Notes: generated from the letters alone by a model not told the origin. Positions 8,992 through 17,853 are shown, counted from the stretch's first letter. The stretch is 64,000 nt of DNA from Yoonia tamlensis (GCF_900115105.1 NZ_FOYP01000002.1:62001-126000), one strand, 5' to 3'. Program-made: numbers and translations.

Positions 8992-9277
8992 CACGACAAA
9001 TGATCTCCGCGCTGCGGGTGACGGAAACCCGCTCCGCCGTATCCCGATCGAAATTTCAGTCTCTGTTGGCAAGGCGCGGCCACTCGTGCGTGATCTGCTT
9101 TCGCTTGGCGAAAACGCAATCCTTGCGCTCGACAAGCGCATTGAAGATCCCGTCGAGCTCTATATCGGTGACCGGTTGATCGCGCGCGGAGAACTGCAAG
9201 AACTTGACGGCGGCGAGCCTGGTCAGCTTGCCGTGCGGTTGACCGAAGTTGTGTCCGACACTGACGAGCTAAGCTAG
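8984..9277 (+). CDS. fliN: Flagellar motor switch protein FliN
   Basis: FliN forms the bottom of the C ring, which sets rotation direction and receives export cargo. The 97-residue product is essentially one SpoA domain: IEISVSVGKARPLVRDLLSL, then GENAILALDKRIEDPVELYIGDRLIARGEL, with the usual V-x-L-x-I/V-G core. AAGGA lies nine bases before the ATG, inside the end of the fliH-like gene. It is short but complete, because FliN often has only a short N-terminal extension. fliP follows after one base. Confidence 0.92.
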   Translation: MNDTTNDLRAAGDGNPLRRIPIEISVSVGKARPLVRDLLSLGENAILALDKRIEDPVELYIGDRLIARGELQELDGGEPGQLAVRLTEVVSDTDELS

Positions 9278-9278
9278 C

Positions 9279-10007
9279 ATGCTCAGACAAATCTTTTGCT
9301 GCGCGATTGCATTAACCATCACTGCTACCCCTGCGTTCGCACAAGATGTGGCGATTACATTTGGCAACGACGGATCACTTGCCACGCGTTCGGTTCAGCT
9401 CATCATTGTCATGACAGTGCTAAGCCTCGTGCCCGGTATTGCCATTATGGTTACCTGCTTTCCCTTCATCGTCACCGTTTTTGCAATTCTTCGGCAGGCA
9501 ATCGGGCTGCAACAGTCGCCGCCCAACATGCTTATCGTCAGTCTTGCACTATTTCTGACCTATTTTGTGATGGAACCGGTCTTTCTTGAGGCCTGGAACG
9601 CTGGCATTGAACCAATGATGAACGGCACACTACCGCTTGAGGAAGCGTTCTTGCGCGCGATGGAACCGCTGCGCGCATTCATGACGGGCCGCATTGACCC
9701 GGATACATTTGTCGCAATGGCAGAATTGCGGCCCGATGTCGGTGCGCAAACTTCGGCTGCGGATGCACCGCTTTCGGTTCTGGTTCCATCTTTCTTGCTA
9801 AGCGAAATGGCGCGCGCCTTTGAAGTTGGTTTTCTGATCTTCTTGCCGTTTCTGATCATTGATCTTGTCGTCGCCGCGGTCTTGATGTCGATGGGTATGA
9901 TGATGGTCCCTCCGGCCATTGTTTCCCTGCCGTTTAAGCTTGCTTTCTTTGTTGTCGCGGATGGCTGGGGGCTTATCGCCGCCAGCCTTGTTCAGAGCTA
10001 CACTTAA
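9279..10007 (+). CDS. fliP: Flagellar biosynthetic protein FliP
   Basis: FliP is the core of the export gate and assembles as a pentamer with FliQ and FliR. The 242-residue protein has a cleavable signal peptide (LRQIFCCAIALTITATPAFA), which is normal for FliP, then the conserved blocks IIVMTVLSLVPGIAIMVTCF, LRQAIGLQQSPPNMLIVSLA, LVPSFLLSEMARAFEVGFLI and the signature MSMGMMMVPPAIVSLPFK. Length is normal. It is the last gene of the fliF operon and converges on flgI with a 40-base gap in which I see no convincing terminator. fliQ and fliR are not in this window. Confidence 0.95.
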   Translation: MLRQIFCCAIALTITATPAFAQDVAITFGNDGSLATRSVQLIIVMTVLSLVPGIAIMVTCFPFIVTVFAILRQAIGLQQSPPNMLIVSLALFLTYFVMEPVFLEAWNAGIEPMMNGTLPLEEAFLRAMEPLRAFMTGRIDPDTFVAMAELRPDVGAQTSAADAPLSVLVPSFLLSEMARAFEVGFLIFLPFLIIDLVVAAVLMSMGMMMVPPAIVSLPFKLAFFVVADGWGLIAASLVQSYT

Positions 10008-10047
10008 AGGGCGCGATCCTTGCGGTTCAACGTCGGCAATCAACGCC

Positions 10048-11154
10048 CTAACGCACAATAAACTCGGCATGCAATGCACCGCTCGCTTTGATGCTTTTGA
10101 GAATATCGATCATATCACGCGGTGCCACGCCTAGTGCGTTTAGCCCTGCGACAACCTCGCTTAGCGACGTGCCTTCAGATACCTCGGCAAGGCCGATGCC
10201 TGGTTCGTCAACGATTGCAGCATTTGTGCGAGGGACAACCACAGTTTCGCCCGGCGAAAACGGGTTTGGCTGTGACACGATCGGCGCTTCTTGTATACGC
10301 AAAGTAAGATTACCCTGGCTGACCGCGACGCGGCTGATCCGCACATCTTCACCCATCACAATCGTTCCGGAACGCTGGTCGACAACCACACGCGCGCGGC
10401 GTTCAGGTTCGACAAGTATGTTTTCAATCCGCCCCAATGCATGTGCTGGCGACGGCATGCGGGTCGCCGCAATGTTCAATTCAACCGTGCCGGCATCCAG
10501 CATGACAGCAACGCCGTGCCCGAAATCTTGGTTAATTGCCTGCTCGATGCGCCCGGCAGTCGTGAAATCCGGAGTTCTGAGCGCCAAACGCAGCATGGTC
10601 ATACCTGCAAAATCAAACGCCACTTCGCGTTCGACCGTAGCGCCCGACGGTATCACGCCTGCCGTAGGCACGCCCTGCACAACACTCGCGCCATCACCGG
10701 TTGCCGCAGCGCCGCCTGCGATAATTGTGCCCTGCGCCACCGCGTAGATATCGCCATCCGCCGCGTTCAGTGGCGTCATGATCAGCGTACCCCCCAAGAG
10801 GCTATTTGCATCGCCGATCGCGGATACGGTTACATCAATCGGGCTTCCTGCGCGCGCAAATGGCGGCAGGCTCGCTGTTACAATGACGGCTGCAACATTT
10901 TTCGGGCGGAACTGTTCGCCCGTGACATTCACGCCCAATCTTTCAAGAACGCTACTCAGGATTTCTTCGGTGAACGGTGCATTTCGCAACCCGTCACCGG
11001 TTCCGTTCAACCCGACAACCAACCCGTAGCCGACCAGATCATTTGAACGCACGCCGTCAAATTCGACCAAATCCTTAATGCGTATCGGTGCCGCCTGAAG
11101 CAAAATTGGCAGGCAAACAGCAACAAGTAAGGTGAACAGTTTGATGATTTTCAT
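10048..11154 (-). CDS. flgI: Flagellar P-ring protein FlgI
   Basis: FlgI forms the periplasmic P ring, the peptidoglycan-level bushing around the rod. The 368-residue precursor has a signal peptide (residues 1-21, ending LPILLQAAP) and the family's first block IRIKDLVEFDGVRSNDLVGY followed by GLVVGLNGTGDGLRNAPFT. Further blocks are FARAGSPIDVTVSAIGDANS, LLGGTLIMTPL and the C-terminal GVAPRDMIDILKSIKASGAL. Its ATG overlaps the flgL stop by one base (TAATG). It is the last gene of the flgE-flgK-flgL-flgI run. Confidence 0.96.
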   Translation of the reverse strand: MKIIKLFTLLVAVCLPILLQAAPIRIKDLVEFDGVRSNDLVGYGLVVGLNGTGDGLRNAPFTEEILSSVLERLGVNVTGEQFRPKNVAAVIVTASLPPFARAGSPIDVTVSAIGDANSLLGGTLIMTPLNAADGDIYAVAQGTIIAGGAAATGDGASVVQGVPTAGVIPSGATVEREVAFDFAGMTMLRLALRTPDFTTAGRIEQAINQDFGHGVAVMLDAGTVELNIAATRMPSPAHALGRIENILVEPERRARVVVDQRSGTIVMGEDVRISRVAVSQGNLTLRIQEAPIVSQPNPFSPGETVVVPRTNAAIVDEPGIGLAEVSEGTSLSEVVAGLNALGVAPRDMIDILKSIKASGALHAEFIVR

Positions 11155-12158
11155 TACATATGGCTCAACAAGCTTAGCCGTGACAAACGCGCGGTCACAG
11201 CATAATGGGTTTCTAGCTGCAGCTGCATCGCTTGCAAACGCGAGGCCGTATCAAACGGATCGGCCGAAACATGGTCATTCTTCGCAATTTCGAGCGCTGT
11301 AATCTGTGCAGAGATTTCAGCCTGTTCGCGCCCAACGCTTTCTTCGGCAAATCCGATTCGCGCCTGCACTGCGACGAGCCCGCTCGTGGCGCCAAACAAT
11401 CCGATTCCGGCCTCTTGCAGCAAGCCCGAACGGGTGCCAACCGCAAGACCCGGCATTTCATGTGTAACAGCAGCAAGCGCCGCCGACTTTAGGGTCGATT
11501 TGAGCGCCGGATCATCGGCGCGCACATCTATTGTCAGCGTTGTGTTTTCAGAAATCCGTTTTTGAACGGCGGGACCTGTATCGCCCTCATAGCCCATCGT
11601 CGCAAAGCCACCCAATGGATCGTTGAACCAGGTGTCGACGGCTGCCGAAATCGCGGCCTGACCTGTCGCGCCACCAATTGCCGCCTGGATGCTTGCGATC
11701 ATATCCGCAGCATTTGCAAGTGGCGCAGACGCGACCTCTGCGCCACCAAACAATGACCGTTCGGCCACACGTGCATTCAACAGATTCACCATTGTATCAA
11801 ATGTCGAGCGCGCCGCGCGTGCAGCCTCGGTCACCTGATTTTCATTGCTACTATCGCTTATCAACAGCAACTGGCTGCTTGTTGCATCCCCGGCGGCCTG
11901 CATCTGGCCCAGCATTGTCTGCATCTGCCCCAAGCTGTGTCCCGTCTCGGAAGCGGTAGCGGCATAACTGTCGAGCAGCGCAAGGCTATGGTTAATGCCT
12001 GAATATCGCGCAGTATCGCCGCCCAAATGCTGCACAATATCTGTTACCCGCCCCGTCGAAAGGCTTTGCGCTAGGTTGGATAAGTCTGCTTTGATGGCTG
12101 ATCCATTGCGCATCGAGATGAATTGCCGGGCCATATCGCCCACGGGGTTTACGGGCAT
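11154..12158 (-). CDS. flgL: Flagellar hook-filament junction protein FlgL
   Basis: FlgL (HAP3) is the second junction protein between hook and filament and belongs to the flagellin superfamily. The 334-residue product has the flagellin-like helical ends, an N-terminal region resembling LSTGRVTDIVQHLGGDTARYSGI and a C-terminal coiled part with ARIGFAEESVGREQAEISAQ. GGAG lies nine bases before the ATG, and the gene starts one base after the flgK stop. flgI follows with a one-base overlap. The assignment rests on these ends plus its place directly after flgK. Confidence 0.9.
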   Translation of the reverse strand: MPVNPVGDMARQFISMRNGSAIKADLSNLAQSLSTGRVTDIVQHLGGDTARYSGINHSLALLDSYAATASETGHSLGQMQTMLGQMQAAGDATSSQLLLISDSSNENQVTEAARAARSTFDTMVNLLNARVAERSLFGGAEVASAPLANAADMIASIQAAIGGATGQAAISAAVDTWFNDPLGGFATMGYEGDTGPAVQKRISENTTLTIDVRADDPALKSTLKSAALAAVTHEMPGLAVGTRSGLLQEAGIGLFGATSGLVAVQARIGFAEESVGREQAEISAQITALEIAKNDHVSADPFDTASRLQAMQLQLETHYAVTARLSRLSLLSHM

Positions 12159-12159
12159 C

Positions 12160-13608
12160 TTATATCTCCATCAATCGTTGCATCATGAAGTCTGCCGTTT
12201 CGATCACCTTGGCGTTTGCAGCATAGGCCTGTTCAATCAGCATCAAGGTTTGCAGTTCAATGTCTGTATCGACACCGTTTGCCAATTCAGCTTCGTGCAG
12301 TGTGTCCCAACGCGCCGCCGCATAGCTAAGTTTTTCCTGCGCCCCCAAGCGCATCGTGCCCAATTGGGATGTAAAATCAGCAATGCGGCCAAATGCCGAT
12401 GTTATGGCTGCGCCGGGCAGATCTGCACGGGGGACTTGCAATGCATCGAGCAGATTGTTGAATTGCGCGGGATTCCCGGTCGGACCGGCTGTCGCGGCAT
12501 TCAGCCCGTCGCGCAGCAGGCTTGGGTCGCCGCCATTCTTGTAATCAATCGCCGCATTTATCGCGATTCGCCCCGCAAGACCGGGAATATCGGCCAAATC
12601 CAGTGGGCCACCTTCATCCGTCAAAAGGCCAGTGTCCCCCGGAACCAGCGTCGGGTCTGTTGCGGGGTCCTCAAAGCGCGCTATCAGGTCAGCCGCAATT
12701 TCATCAAGTGACGACTGGACAGTAACCAAAGTCGAATCGCGCAGTTCAAATGATGCACCCAATGACCCGCCGCCAAGCCGCCCGATTCCGGTAGCAGGGT
12801 CAATCGCCACACCATCTAGCGTGATCCCCGAAAGCGCCCCGGACGCAAAGGTCATGTCGCCGGTGATGGTCGGGGTGCGCACAAATCCGAATTCAACCGC
12901 CCGCGCGTCAAGCAATGTTGTCCCGTTGGGTGTCATAAGTGCAATTGTACCATTGTCGCGTTCAATCTGGCGCAGCGGCACGATATCCGCAATCTTGTCG
13001 ACGATCTGCTGGCGAGCATCAAAAAGCGCCGATGGGTCTGCGCCGGAACTTTTTAGCCGCAACACATCTTTGTTAAGTTCGCCAACCTGCACCAGCGCCG
13101 CATTCAGTTCATTGATGTCCTTGTCAATCGCGGCGTCTGCGGCTTGCCTTGATCCTTGCACGGCTTGTGTATTGTCGCGCAGCACCTGCGCCACATCGCC
13201 CAGGCGCAGGGCAACATCCGCAAGCCGCAGATCCGACGCGGGATCGCTGGCCGCACGAATAAGTGCCGTTTCAAAGGCGGCCAATTTTGCACCGATTGAT
13301 CCAGCATCATCAGGTCCGCCAATCTGCTGTTCCAGCCTTGTGAGCGCATCTACGGATTGTTGGTTTGCAGACATCGCCGCGTCTGCCAGTCGCCGGTCAG
13401 CCAGCAACCCCGCATCAACAAAACGATTGATCCCCTCTACCCGCACGCCGCCACCAAACTGGCCCAGTTGCAGCGATGAAAGCTCTACCGAGCGCCGCCC
13501 GTATCCGTCGGTCATCACGTTTGACAGGTTGCTTGATACAACCTCGGCCATGCGCGAAGATGCGGTAAGGCCCGTGATCGCATTATTGAGTGCGCTGGAA
13601 ATGCTCAT
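12160..13608 (-). CDS. flgK: Flagellar hook-associated protein FlgK
   Basis: FlgK (HAP1) is the first hook-filament junction protein. The 482-residue product begins with the rod/hook/HAP signature (SISSALNNAITGLTASSRMA then VVSSNLSNVMTDGYGRRSVE) and ends with the matching C-terminal helix (ELANGVDTDIELQTLMLIEQAYAANAKVIE). The middle is the long coiled coil (residues about 150-230) and a variable exposed domain. AGGAG lies eight bases before the ATG. A 19-base gap separates it from flgE. Confidence 0.95.
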   Translation of the reverse strand: MSISSALNNAITGLTASSRMAEVVSSNLSNVMTDGYGRRSVELSSLQLGQFGGGVRVEGINRFVDAGLLADRRLADAAMSANQQSVDALTRLEQQIGGPDDAGSIGAKLAAFETALIRAASDPASDLRLADVALRLGDVAQVLRDNTQAVQGSRQAADAAIDKDINELNAALVQVGELNKDVLRLKSSGADPSALFDARQQIVDKIADIVPLRQIERDNGTIALMTPNGTTLLDARAVEFGFVRTPTITGDMTFASGALSGITLDGVAIDPATGIGRLGGGSLGASFELRDSTLVTVQSSLDEIAADLIARFEDPATDPTLVPGDTGLLTDEGGPLDLADIPGLAGRIAINAAIDYKNGGDPSLLRDGLNAATAGPTGNPAQFNNLLDALQVPRADLPGAAITSAFGRIADFTSQLGTMRLGAQEKLSYAAARWDTLHEAELANGVDTDIELQTLMLIEQAYAANAKVIETADFMMQRLMEI

Positions 13609-13627
13609 CGCGTGTCGCTCCTACCGT

Positions 13628-14950
13628 TTAGCGTTTGATATTCGTGGTCTCTTGCAGCATTTCATCCACGGTCTGGATGACCTTTGCGTTTGATGAATAG
13701 GCGCGCTGCGTCTGGATCAGTTCCGTCAGTTCGCCGGCGACATCTGTCGCGGATTCTTCGCGTGCATAGCTGACGATATCACCGGTTGGCCCATCGCCGG
13801 CATCCCACAGGAAAAATGTCCCGCTATCGGGGGTGACCCGATAGCTTTGCTGGTCCAGCGCCTCGAGCCCGTTTACGTTCGGCACATCAACCAGCGGGAT
13901 CTGGTAAAGCACCCTATTAATTCCGATATCAAAACTGGCCCGCACATAGCCGTTTTCGTCGATTTCGATAGAGGTCATACTGCCAACCGGCGTGCCGTTT
14001 TTCGAAATCGAGACCGGTGCAAATGCATCCGATAGCTGTGTCAGCCCGATAGAGCTGCCAAGCTCGCCGATATTGATGTCCATCGGCCCACCATCAACGG
14101 CAATTGTCAGCGCGCCGGTGACCGGATCATAGGCACCACCCGGACCAACGTTGACGACACTGGCAAGCGTCCCGCCACCGCCGCGGCTGTCATCAAAGGT
14201 CAGGGTATATATGCCGACAATATCGGGAATGCCGTTCAGGTCGACATCAGATTCGCTGTCGCGAATTTCCATCGTCCATTCATTTGACGCGCCGGTCGCA
14301 GGGACCGTTGGCGTAAAAGTAATGCCAAGGTTTGATGAGGCGCCAAGGTTGTCAAAATATTCGACCGTCAGCGTTTCAATCTCGCCTGCTGATCCTTCGC
14401 GTGTGGATGTCGCGGGCAGGTTGACCGATAGATCGACGCGTGTTGTCGCCTCTCCCGCGAATTGGTTGGCGTTGATCTGCACAGGCACAAGCCCGTCAAT
14501 CGAATCGCGCGGGTAATTGGGGATTGTGCCGTCCACGGCCGCCGGCACACCAAGCAGGACCATCCCGCCGGGCGTGCGCAAATAGCCTTGCGCATCGGGT
14601 CGGAACGATCCTGTTGTTGTTAGAAACAGGGGGTTTTCACCATTATTGACGGCGACAGATGTCTCGCTTGTGACAGGCAGCATGCCGCGCCCGCGCACGG
14701 CCAGATCGGTCGGGTTGCTGGTCGAAACCAGCGCACCGCGCTCATCGACAAGCCGCGAAGTCGTTGTTCGCACGCCACCCGCAGAATAGGTGCCCTGCCC
14801 GCTTTCGATGACCATAGAATGGAAATCCGTGACGACCCGTTTGTAACCATAGGTCGAAGAATTCGAAATATTGTCGGAAATCGTCGCGAGCCGCGAGGCA
14901 TTCGCCCGTAGCCCAGCAACACTGGCGTTCAAAGAAGATGAAATGGTCAT
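13628..14950 (-). CDS. flgE: Flagellar hook protein FlgE
   Basis: FlgE is the subunit of the flexible hook. The 440-residue product starts with the rod/hook signature (SSSLNASVAGLRANASRLAT, then ISDNISNSSTYGYKRVVTDF), carries the hook-type domains in the middle (SIDGLVPVQINANQFAGEA; GYVRASFDIGINRVLYQIPL) and ends with the flg C-terminal helix (GELTELIQTQRAYSSNAKVIQTVDEMLQ). AAAGG precedes the ATG at 14950. A CtrA-like box lies 58 bases upstream, so flgE probably begins its own transcript, which continues through flgK, flgL and flgI. Confidence 0.95.
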   Translation of the reverse strand: MTISSSLNASVAGLRANASRLATISDNISNSSTYGYKRVVTDFHSMVIESGQGTYSAGGVRTTTSRLVDERGALVSTSNPTDLAVRGRGMLPVTSETSVAVNNGENPLFLTTTGSFRPDAQGYLRTPGGMVLLGVPAAVDGTIPNYPRDSIDGLVPVQINANQFAGEATTRVDLSVNLPATSTREGSAGEIETLTVEYFDNLGASSNLGITFTPTVPATGASNEWTMEIRDSESDVDLNGIPDIVGIYTLTFDDSRGGGGTLASVVNVGPGGAYDPVTGALTIAVDGGPMDINIGELGSSIGLTQLSDAFAPVSISKNGTPVGSMTSIEIDENGYVRASFDIGINRVLYQIPLVDVPNVNGLEALDQQSYRVTPDSGTFFLWDAGDGPTGDIVSYAREESATDVAGELTELIQTQRAYSSNAKVIQTVDEMLQETTNIKR

Positions 14951-15007
14951 GGCGGAGCCTTTCTGCGTCGGAAATCATGCCTTCTCATCGTGCTTAAACG
15001 CCCAGAC

Positions 15008-15022
15008 TTAATATGGCCCTAA
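15008..15022. promoter_or_regulatory. CtrA-like box upstream of flgE
   Basis: The 94-base spacer between motB and flgE contains TTAATATGGCCCTAA, TTAA-N7-CTAA, one mismatch from the CtrA consensus. Its near edge is 58 bases before the flgE ATG. It is the same type of degenerate box as the one between fliL and fliF, which supports a shared control. Binding is inferred, not shown. Confidence 0.5.
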
Positions 15023-15044
15023 CGCATAAAATTCACCGCAGTTT

Positions 15045-15884
15045 TCAAATATCCGAACGCAGCAGGATAATTTCGATCCGGTTGTTGCGCGGCGCGGTCG
15101 AATCGGCGACAGCGGGCGCACGATCACCGGCACCGGCCAATTGCGCGATCCGGCGCGGATCAAGCCCGCCGTCTTCGAGCAGCAACCGCATTTGCGCCGC
15201 GCGCGCCATCGACAAGTCCCACATCGGGTTTTCGACAGCAAGAATTGTGCGCGCGCGCAAATGCCCCCTGATCTCGACGGGGTTTTTTACCGAATCAAAC
15301 AGGCGGGCCAGGATCGCGGCAATTTCAGCCGTGATAGGATGGGGCGTTGCGGTATCGGCAAGGAAAATTTCAGCATCGGGTAGATCAAATATCTCGATGA
15401 TCAGCCCTTCATCGGTGAGTCGCGTCACGATATGCCGCAATGCCTGATCCGACACCATGCTTTCACCGCCCGCCCCCATTAGCACGGCCTCGATGTCGCG
15501 CAGCGCGGCAACCTGCGCAGCAACTGCGGCGGCTTCGCCGTCGGTGGTGTCTTCGACGCGCACAGGGTTCTGACCGATTGTCGGCTGGCTGATTCCGGTG
15601 CCGCTTTGTGCCAGCGAATCTTCGGTGAAAATATCAGCGCCACCAAAGGCGCCCGAGCCGCCACCCGAAATCCGGTTGATCGGGATCGTCGGCGAAAAAT
15701 AGTCGGCAATCCCCTTGCGTTGCTGTTCGGTGGTCGCGTTCAGCAGCCACATCAGCATGAAAAAAGCCATCATCGCGGTCACAAAATCTGCATAGGCCAC
15801 TTTCCATGCGCCACCGTGGTGACCACCGCCGCCCACAATTTTTTTCCGTTTGATTATCACCGGAGCATTGGAATTTGCACCCAT
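15045..15884 (-). CDS. motB: Flagellar motor stator protein MotB
   Basis: MotB is the stator subunit that anchors the MotA/B complex to peptidoglycan and carries the proton-binding aspartate. The 279-residue product has a basic, glycine-rich N-terminus, one membrane segment (residues about 27-50) containing AYADFVTAMMAFF with the key Asp at residue 33, the plug region, and an OmpA-like peptidoglycan-binding domain at about 150-279 (VEIRGHLRAR; ENPMWDLSMARAAQMRLLLE; RNNRIEIILL). GAGGTGG lies before the ATG. It stands apart from motA, between the DUF6165-like gene and flgE. Confidence 0.94.
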   Translation of the reverse strand: MGANSNAPVIIKRKKIVGGGGHHGGAWKVAYADFVTAMMAFFMLMWLLNATTEQQRKGIADYFSPTIPINRISGGGSGAFGGADIFTEDSLAQSGTGISQPTIGQNPVRVEDTTDGEAAAVAAQVAALRDIEAVLMGAGGESMVSDQALRHIVTRLTDEGLIIEIFDLPDAEIFLADTATPHPITAEIAAILARLFDSVKNPVEIRGHLRARTILAVENPMWDLSMARAAQMRLLLEDGGLDPRRIAQLAGAGDRAPAVADSTAPRNNRIEIILLRSDI

Positions 15885-15976
15885 TTCGCCACCTCATCAT
15901 TCACCCAGTTTCCCTGATAGGGCCGCGGGTATGAAAGGAGACTTAAAGCTTTGGTTTATAATAAATTGTAAGCAGA

Positions 15977-16384
15977 TTACTGGTCAAGAACCTCTTGCGC
16001 GCGCGCGAGTTGGTCATTGACCAGCAGCGGTGCGCCAAGCTGCGCGTCAATCTCGGAACGGACTGTATCCAGCGTATCACGTGCCGCCAAAAGCGCGCGC
16101 GTAAGCGCGACAAATGGCACCCCGAATTCGCCACGCTCATCACAGGCACGCAGATCCTGTTCGAGCACATAAAGATCACACCGCGCCGCATAAAGACGCC
16201 CCCAAAGCCGTTGCAATTCAACGTCTTGCGGCAAAATACGTTCGGCAAGACGGTCAAGCAGCGCCTTTTGCCTGACCGTCACCCCATAGTCGGAATCATG
16301 CGCGGCTGTTTCCAGTCGCAGTTGCAACACAACAATCCGGTCGATCAAATCGGCAGCCGCCAAGGGGACAAGTATCTCGTTCAT
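15977..16384 (-). CDS. DUF6165-like protein upstream of motB
   Basis: The 135-residue product begins MNEILVPLAAADLIDRIVVL and is otherwise helical with heptads, which matches the look of the DUF6165 family (an ILVPxxxxELIDKIxIL opening). No enzymatic function is known to me for it. I start at 16384 because GGGAAGG lies eight bases upstream; the longer frame from 16399 would cover that ribosome site. The gene points the same way as motB, 92 bases ahead of it, so the two may be co-transcribed. Whether it has any role in motility is unknown. Confidence 0.7.
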   Translation of the reverse strand: MNEILVPLAAADLIDRIVVLQLRLETAAHDSDYGVTVRQKALLDRLAERILPQDVELQRLWGRLYAARCDLYVLEQDLRACDERGEFGVPFVALTRALLAARDTLDTVRSEIDAQLGAPLLVNDQLARAQEVLDQ

Positions 16385-16399
16385 GTCAAACCTTCCCAT

Positions 16400-16710
16400 T
16401 CGCCCCGAGGCTATTCTGAAAACCTTTCCGGAATGTGTTCAAAAACCAGACCCGCTGCCCCATCCCACGGATGAAACAGATCCCGCATGCAACAAAAAGT
16501 CAAAAAGGGCACCGTACGGTGCCCCCATCAAAACGCTTGATCGCGGATGCCGTCTGTGTCTGAACACACGACAATGCAAAACGCCGCAGGCTGCGGGCCG
16601 GTTTATGCGCACGCGCATTTTGCGGCAACTGTCCCGAAACGCTGGTCGCTGCGGGGTGCAATCTGGCAAAAGCACGGCTATAGCTGCGCCAAGATATTGG
16701 GGCTTTGGTC
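16400..16710. other. Intergenic region upstream of idi
   Basis: About 310 bases separate the leftward DUF6165-like gene from rightward idi. The only strong structure is the perfect 18-base palindrome at 16507-16524. A 59-codon frame on the plus strand (16547-16726) runs into idi but lacks a ribosome site, so I do not call it. Promoters for both flanking genes must lie here, but I see no clear -35/-10 pair. Confidence 0.5.
16507..16524 (-). terminator. Perfect palindrome with T-tract on the minus strand
   Basis: GGGCACCGTACGGTGCCC is a perfect 18-base inverted repeat flanked on the plus strand by AAAAA before it, so the minus-strand transcript reads hairpin then TTTTT, the form of an intrinsic terminator. 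No leftward gene lies between it and clpA 5 kb away, so it may end an unannotated small RNA or block antisense transcription from the idi side. Confidence 0.55.
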
Positions 16711-17238
16711 ATGGCAAAACAAATGATTCCCGCTTGGGTCGGCGGCACGCTTACCCCTGTCGAGAAACTCGAAGTTCACGAAAAGGGGCTGAAACACAAG
16801 GCCGTCAGCGTATTCTTGCTGCAACACGACCGGATATTGATCCAGCAAAGGGCGCTGGAAAAATACCATACGCCGGGGCTATGGGCGAATACCTGCTGCA
16901 CGCATCCGCTTTGGGGGGAAACGGATGCAGATTGTGCGCAGCGACGCCTGCAAGAGGAGCTCGGAATTCAGGGGGTGGCGCTGACCTACCGCGATACGAT
17001 CACCTATCGGGCCGATGTTGGAAACGGGTTGATCGAACACGAGGTCGTTGCGATATTTACAGGGGTGGCGCGTGATGATCTGGCGTTCACCCCCAACCCT
17101 CATGAGGTCATGGCGACGCGCTGGATCAGCTTGGCCGATCTCGCGGCCGACATGAACCGCGCGCCGCAAAACTACACCCCTTGGCTGCATATTTATCTGC
17201 GCGACCACGCAGCAAAGATACTGGGCGATCCGCGCTAG
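16711..17238 (+). CDS. idi: Isopentenyl-diphosphate delta-isomerase, type I
   Basis: The enzyme interconverts isopentenyl and dimethylallyl diphosphate, the two C5 units of isoprenoids. The 175-residue product is a Nudix-fold type I Idi: EKLEVHEKGLKHKAVSVFLL, the metal-binding TPGLWANTCCTHPLWGE motif with the catalytic Cys, the Nudix-like ADCAQRRLQEELGI helix, and the catalytic-Glu region GLIEHEVVAIF. I start at the ATG at 16711, since the in-frame TTG two codons earlier adds nothing. Isoprenoid genes dxs and ispA lie 35 kb away in the same window. A ChaC-like gene follows after 55 bases. Confidence 0.95.
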   Translation: MAKQMIPAWVGGTLTPVEKLEVHEKGLKHKAVSVFLLQHDRILIQQRALEKYHTPGLWANTCCTHPLWGETDADCAQRRLQEELGIQGVALTYRDTITYRADVGNGLIEHEVVAIFTGVARDDLAFTPNPHEVMATRWISLADLAADMNRAPQNYTPWLHIYLRDHAAKILGDPR

Positions 17239-17293
17239 GGGTTTTCGTGCGGGCCATTCCGGTGTTTATGGGGGCAGGCAAAAGGGATTTATC

Positions 17294-17824
17294 ATGGCGC
17301 TTTGGGTTTTTGGATACGGATCACTGTTGTGGAATCCCGGCTTTACACCCGTCAAATCCGTCAAAGCCTGCCTGCATGACTATCACCGCAGTTTTTGCAT
17401 GCTATCGATCCACCACCGCGGCTCTGAAACTGAACCCGGGCTGGTGCTTGCACTTGACGCGGCAATGGGCGCGCGCTGCACGGGGGTTGCGTTTCAGGTG
17501 GCGGCCGAGGAAGAAGAAAGCGTTTTGCGCGAATTGCGCGAACGTGAACTGGTGTCCTCTGCCTATTTCGAAGAACATGTTGATCTGCATATCGAAAACG
17601 GCGAAACCCTGCGCGCGCTGGCCTATGTGATCGACCCCGACCACGTGCAATACTGCCAGTTCGACCTTGAAAAACAGGCGCAGATGATCGCCACGGCCGT
17701 CGGCCGGCGCGGGCCGAACACGGAATATCTGTTCAATACAGCCGCACATCTGGACCAGATGAACATCCGCGACCCCGATATGAAATGGCTGGTTGATCGG
17801 GTGCGTGCCTTGACGGCAACATGA
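17294..17824 (+). CDS. chaC: Gamma-glutamylcyclotransferase, ChaC family
   Basis: ChaC enzymes cleave glutathione to 5-oxoproline and Cys-Gly in the cytosol. The 176-residue product opens with the family's binding loop WVFGYGSLLWNPGF, continues with CMLSIHHRGSETEPGLVLAL, and has VAAEEEESVLRELREREL, the region carrying the catalytic glutamate. C-terminal motifs such as GPNTEYLFNT match ChaC. AAGGGA lies before the ATG. It is probably co-transcribed with idi, though the two have no metabolic link I can see. Confidence 0.9.
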   Translation: MALWVFGYGSLLWNPGFTPVKSVKACLHDYHRSFCMLSIHHRGSETEPGLVLALDAAMGARCTGVAFQVAAEEEESVLRELRERELVSSAYFEEHVDLHIENGETLRALAYVIDPDHVQYCQFDLEKQAQMIATAVGRRGPNTEYLFNTAAHLDQMNIRDPDMKWLVDRVRALTAT

Positions 17825-17853
17825 ATTGGTCGCCATTATAATTTATATGCGCC

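Noticed and set aside
10008..10047. Terminator between fliP and flgI
   Set aside because: Only a six-base AGGGCG/CGCCCT pairing around a loop of over 20 bases, without a T-tract.
16547..16726. 59-codon plus-strand frame running into idi
   Set aside because: No ribosome site, mixed codon use and overlap with the idi start; the frame is probably chance.
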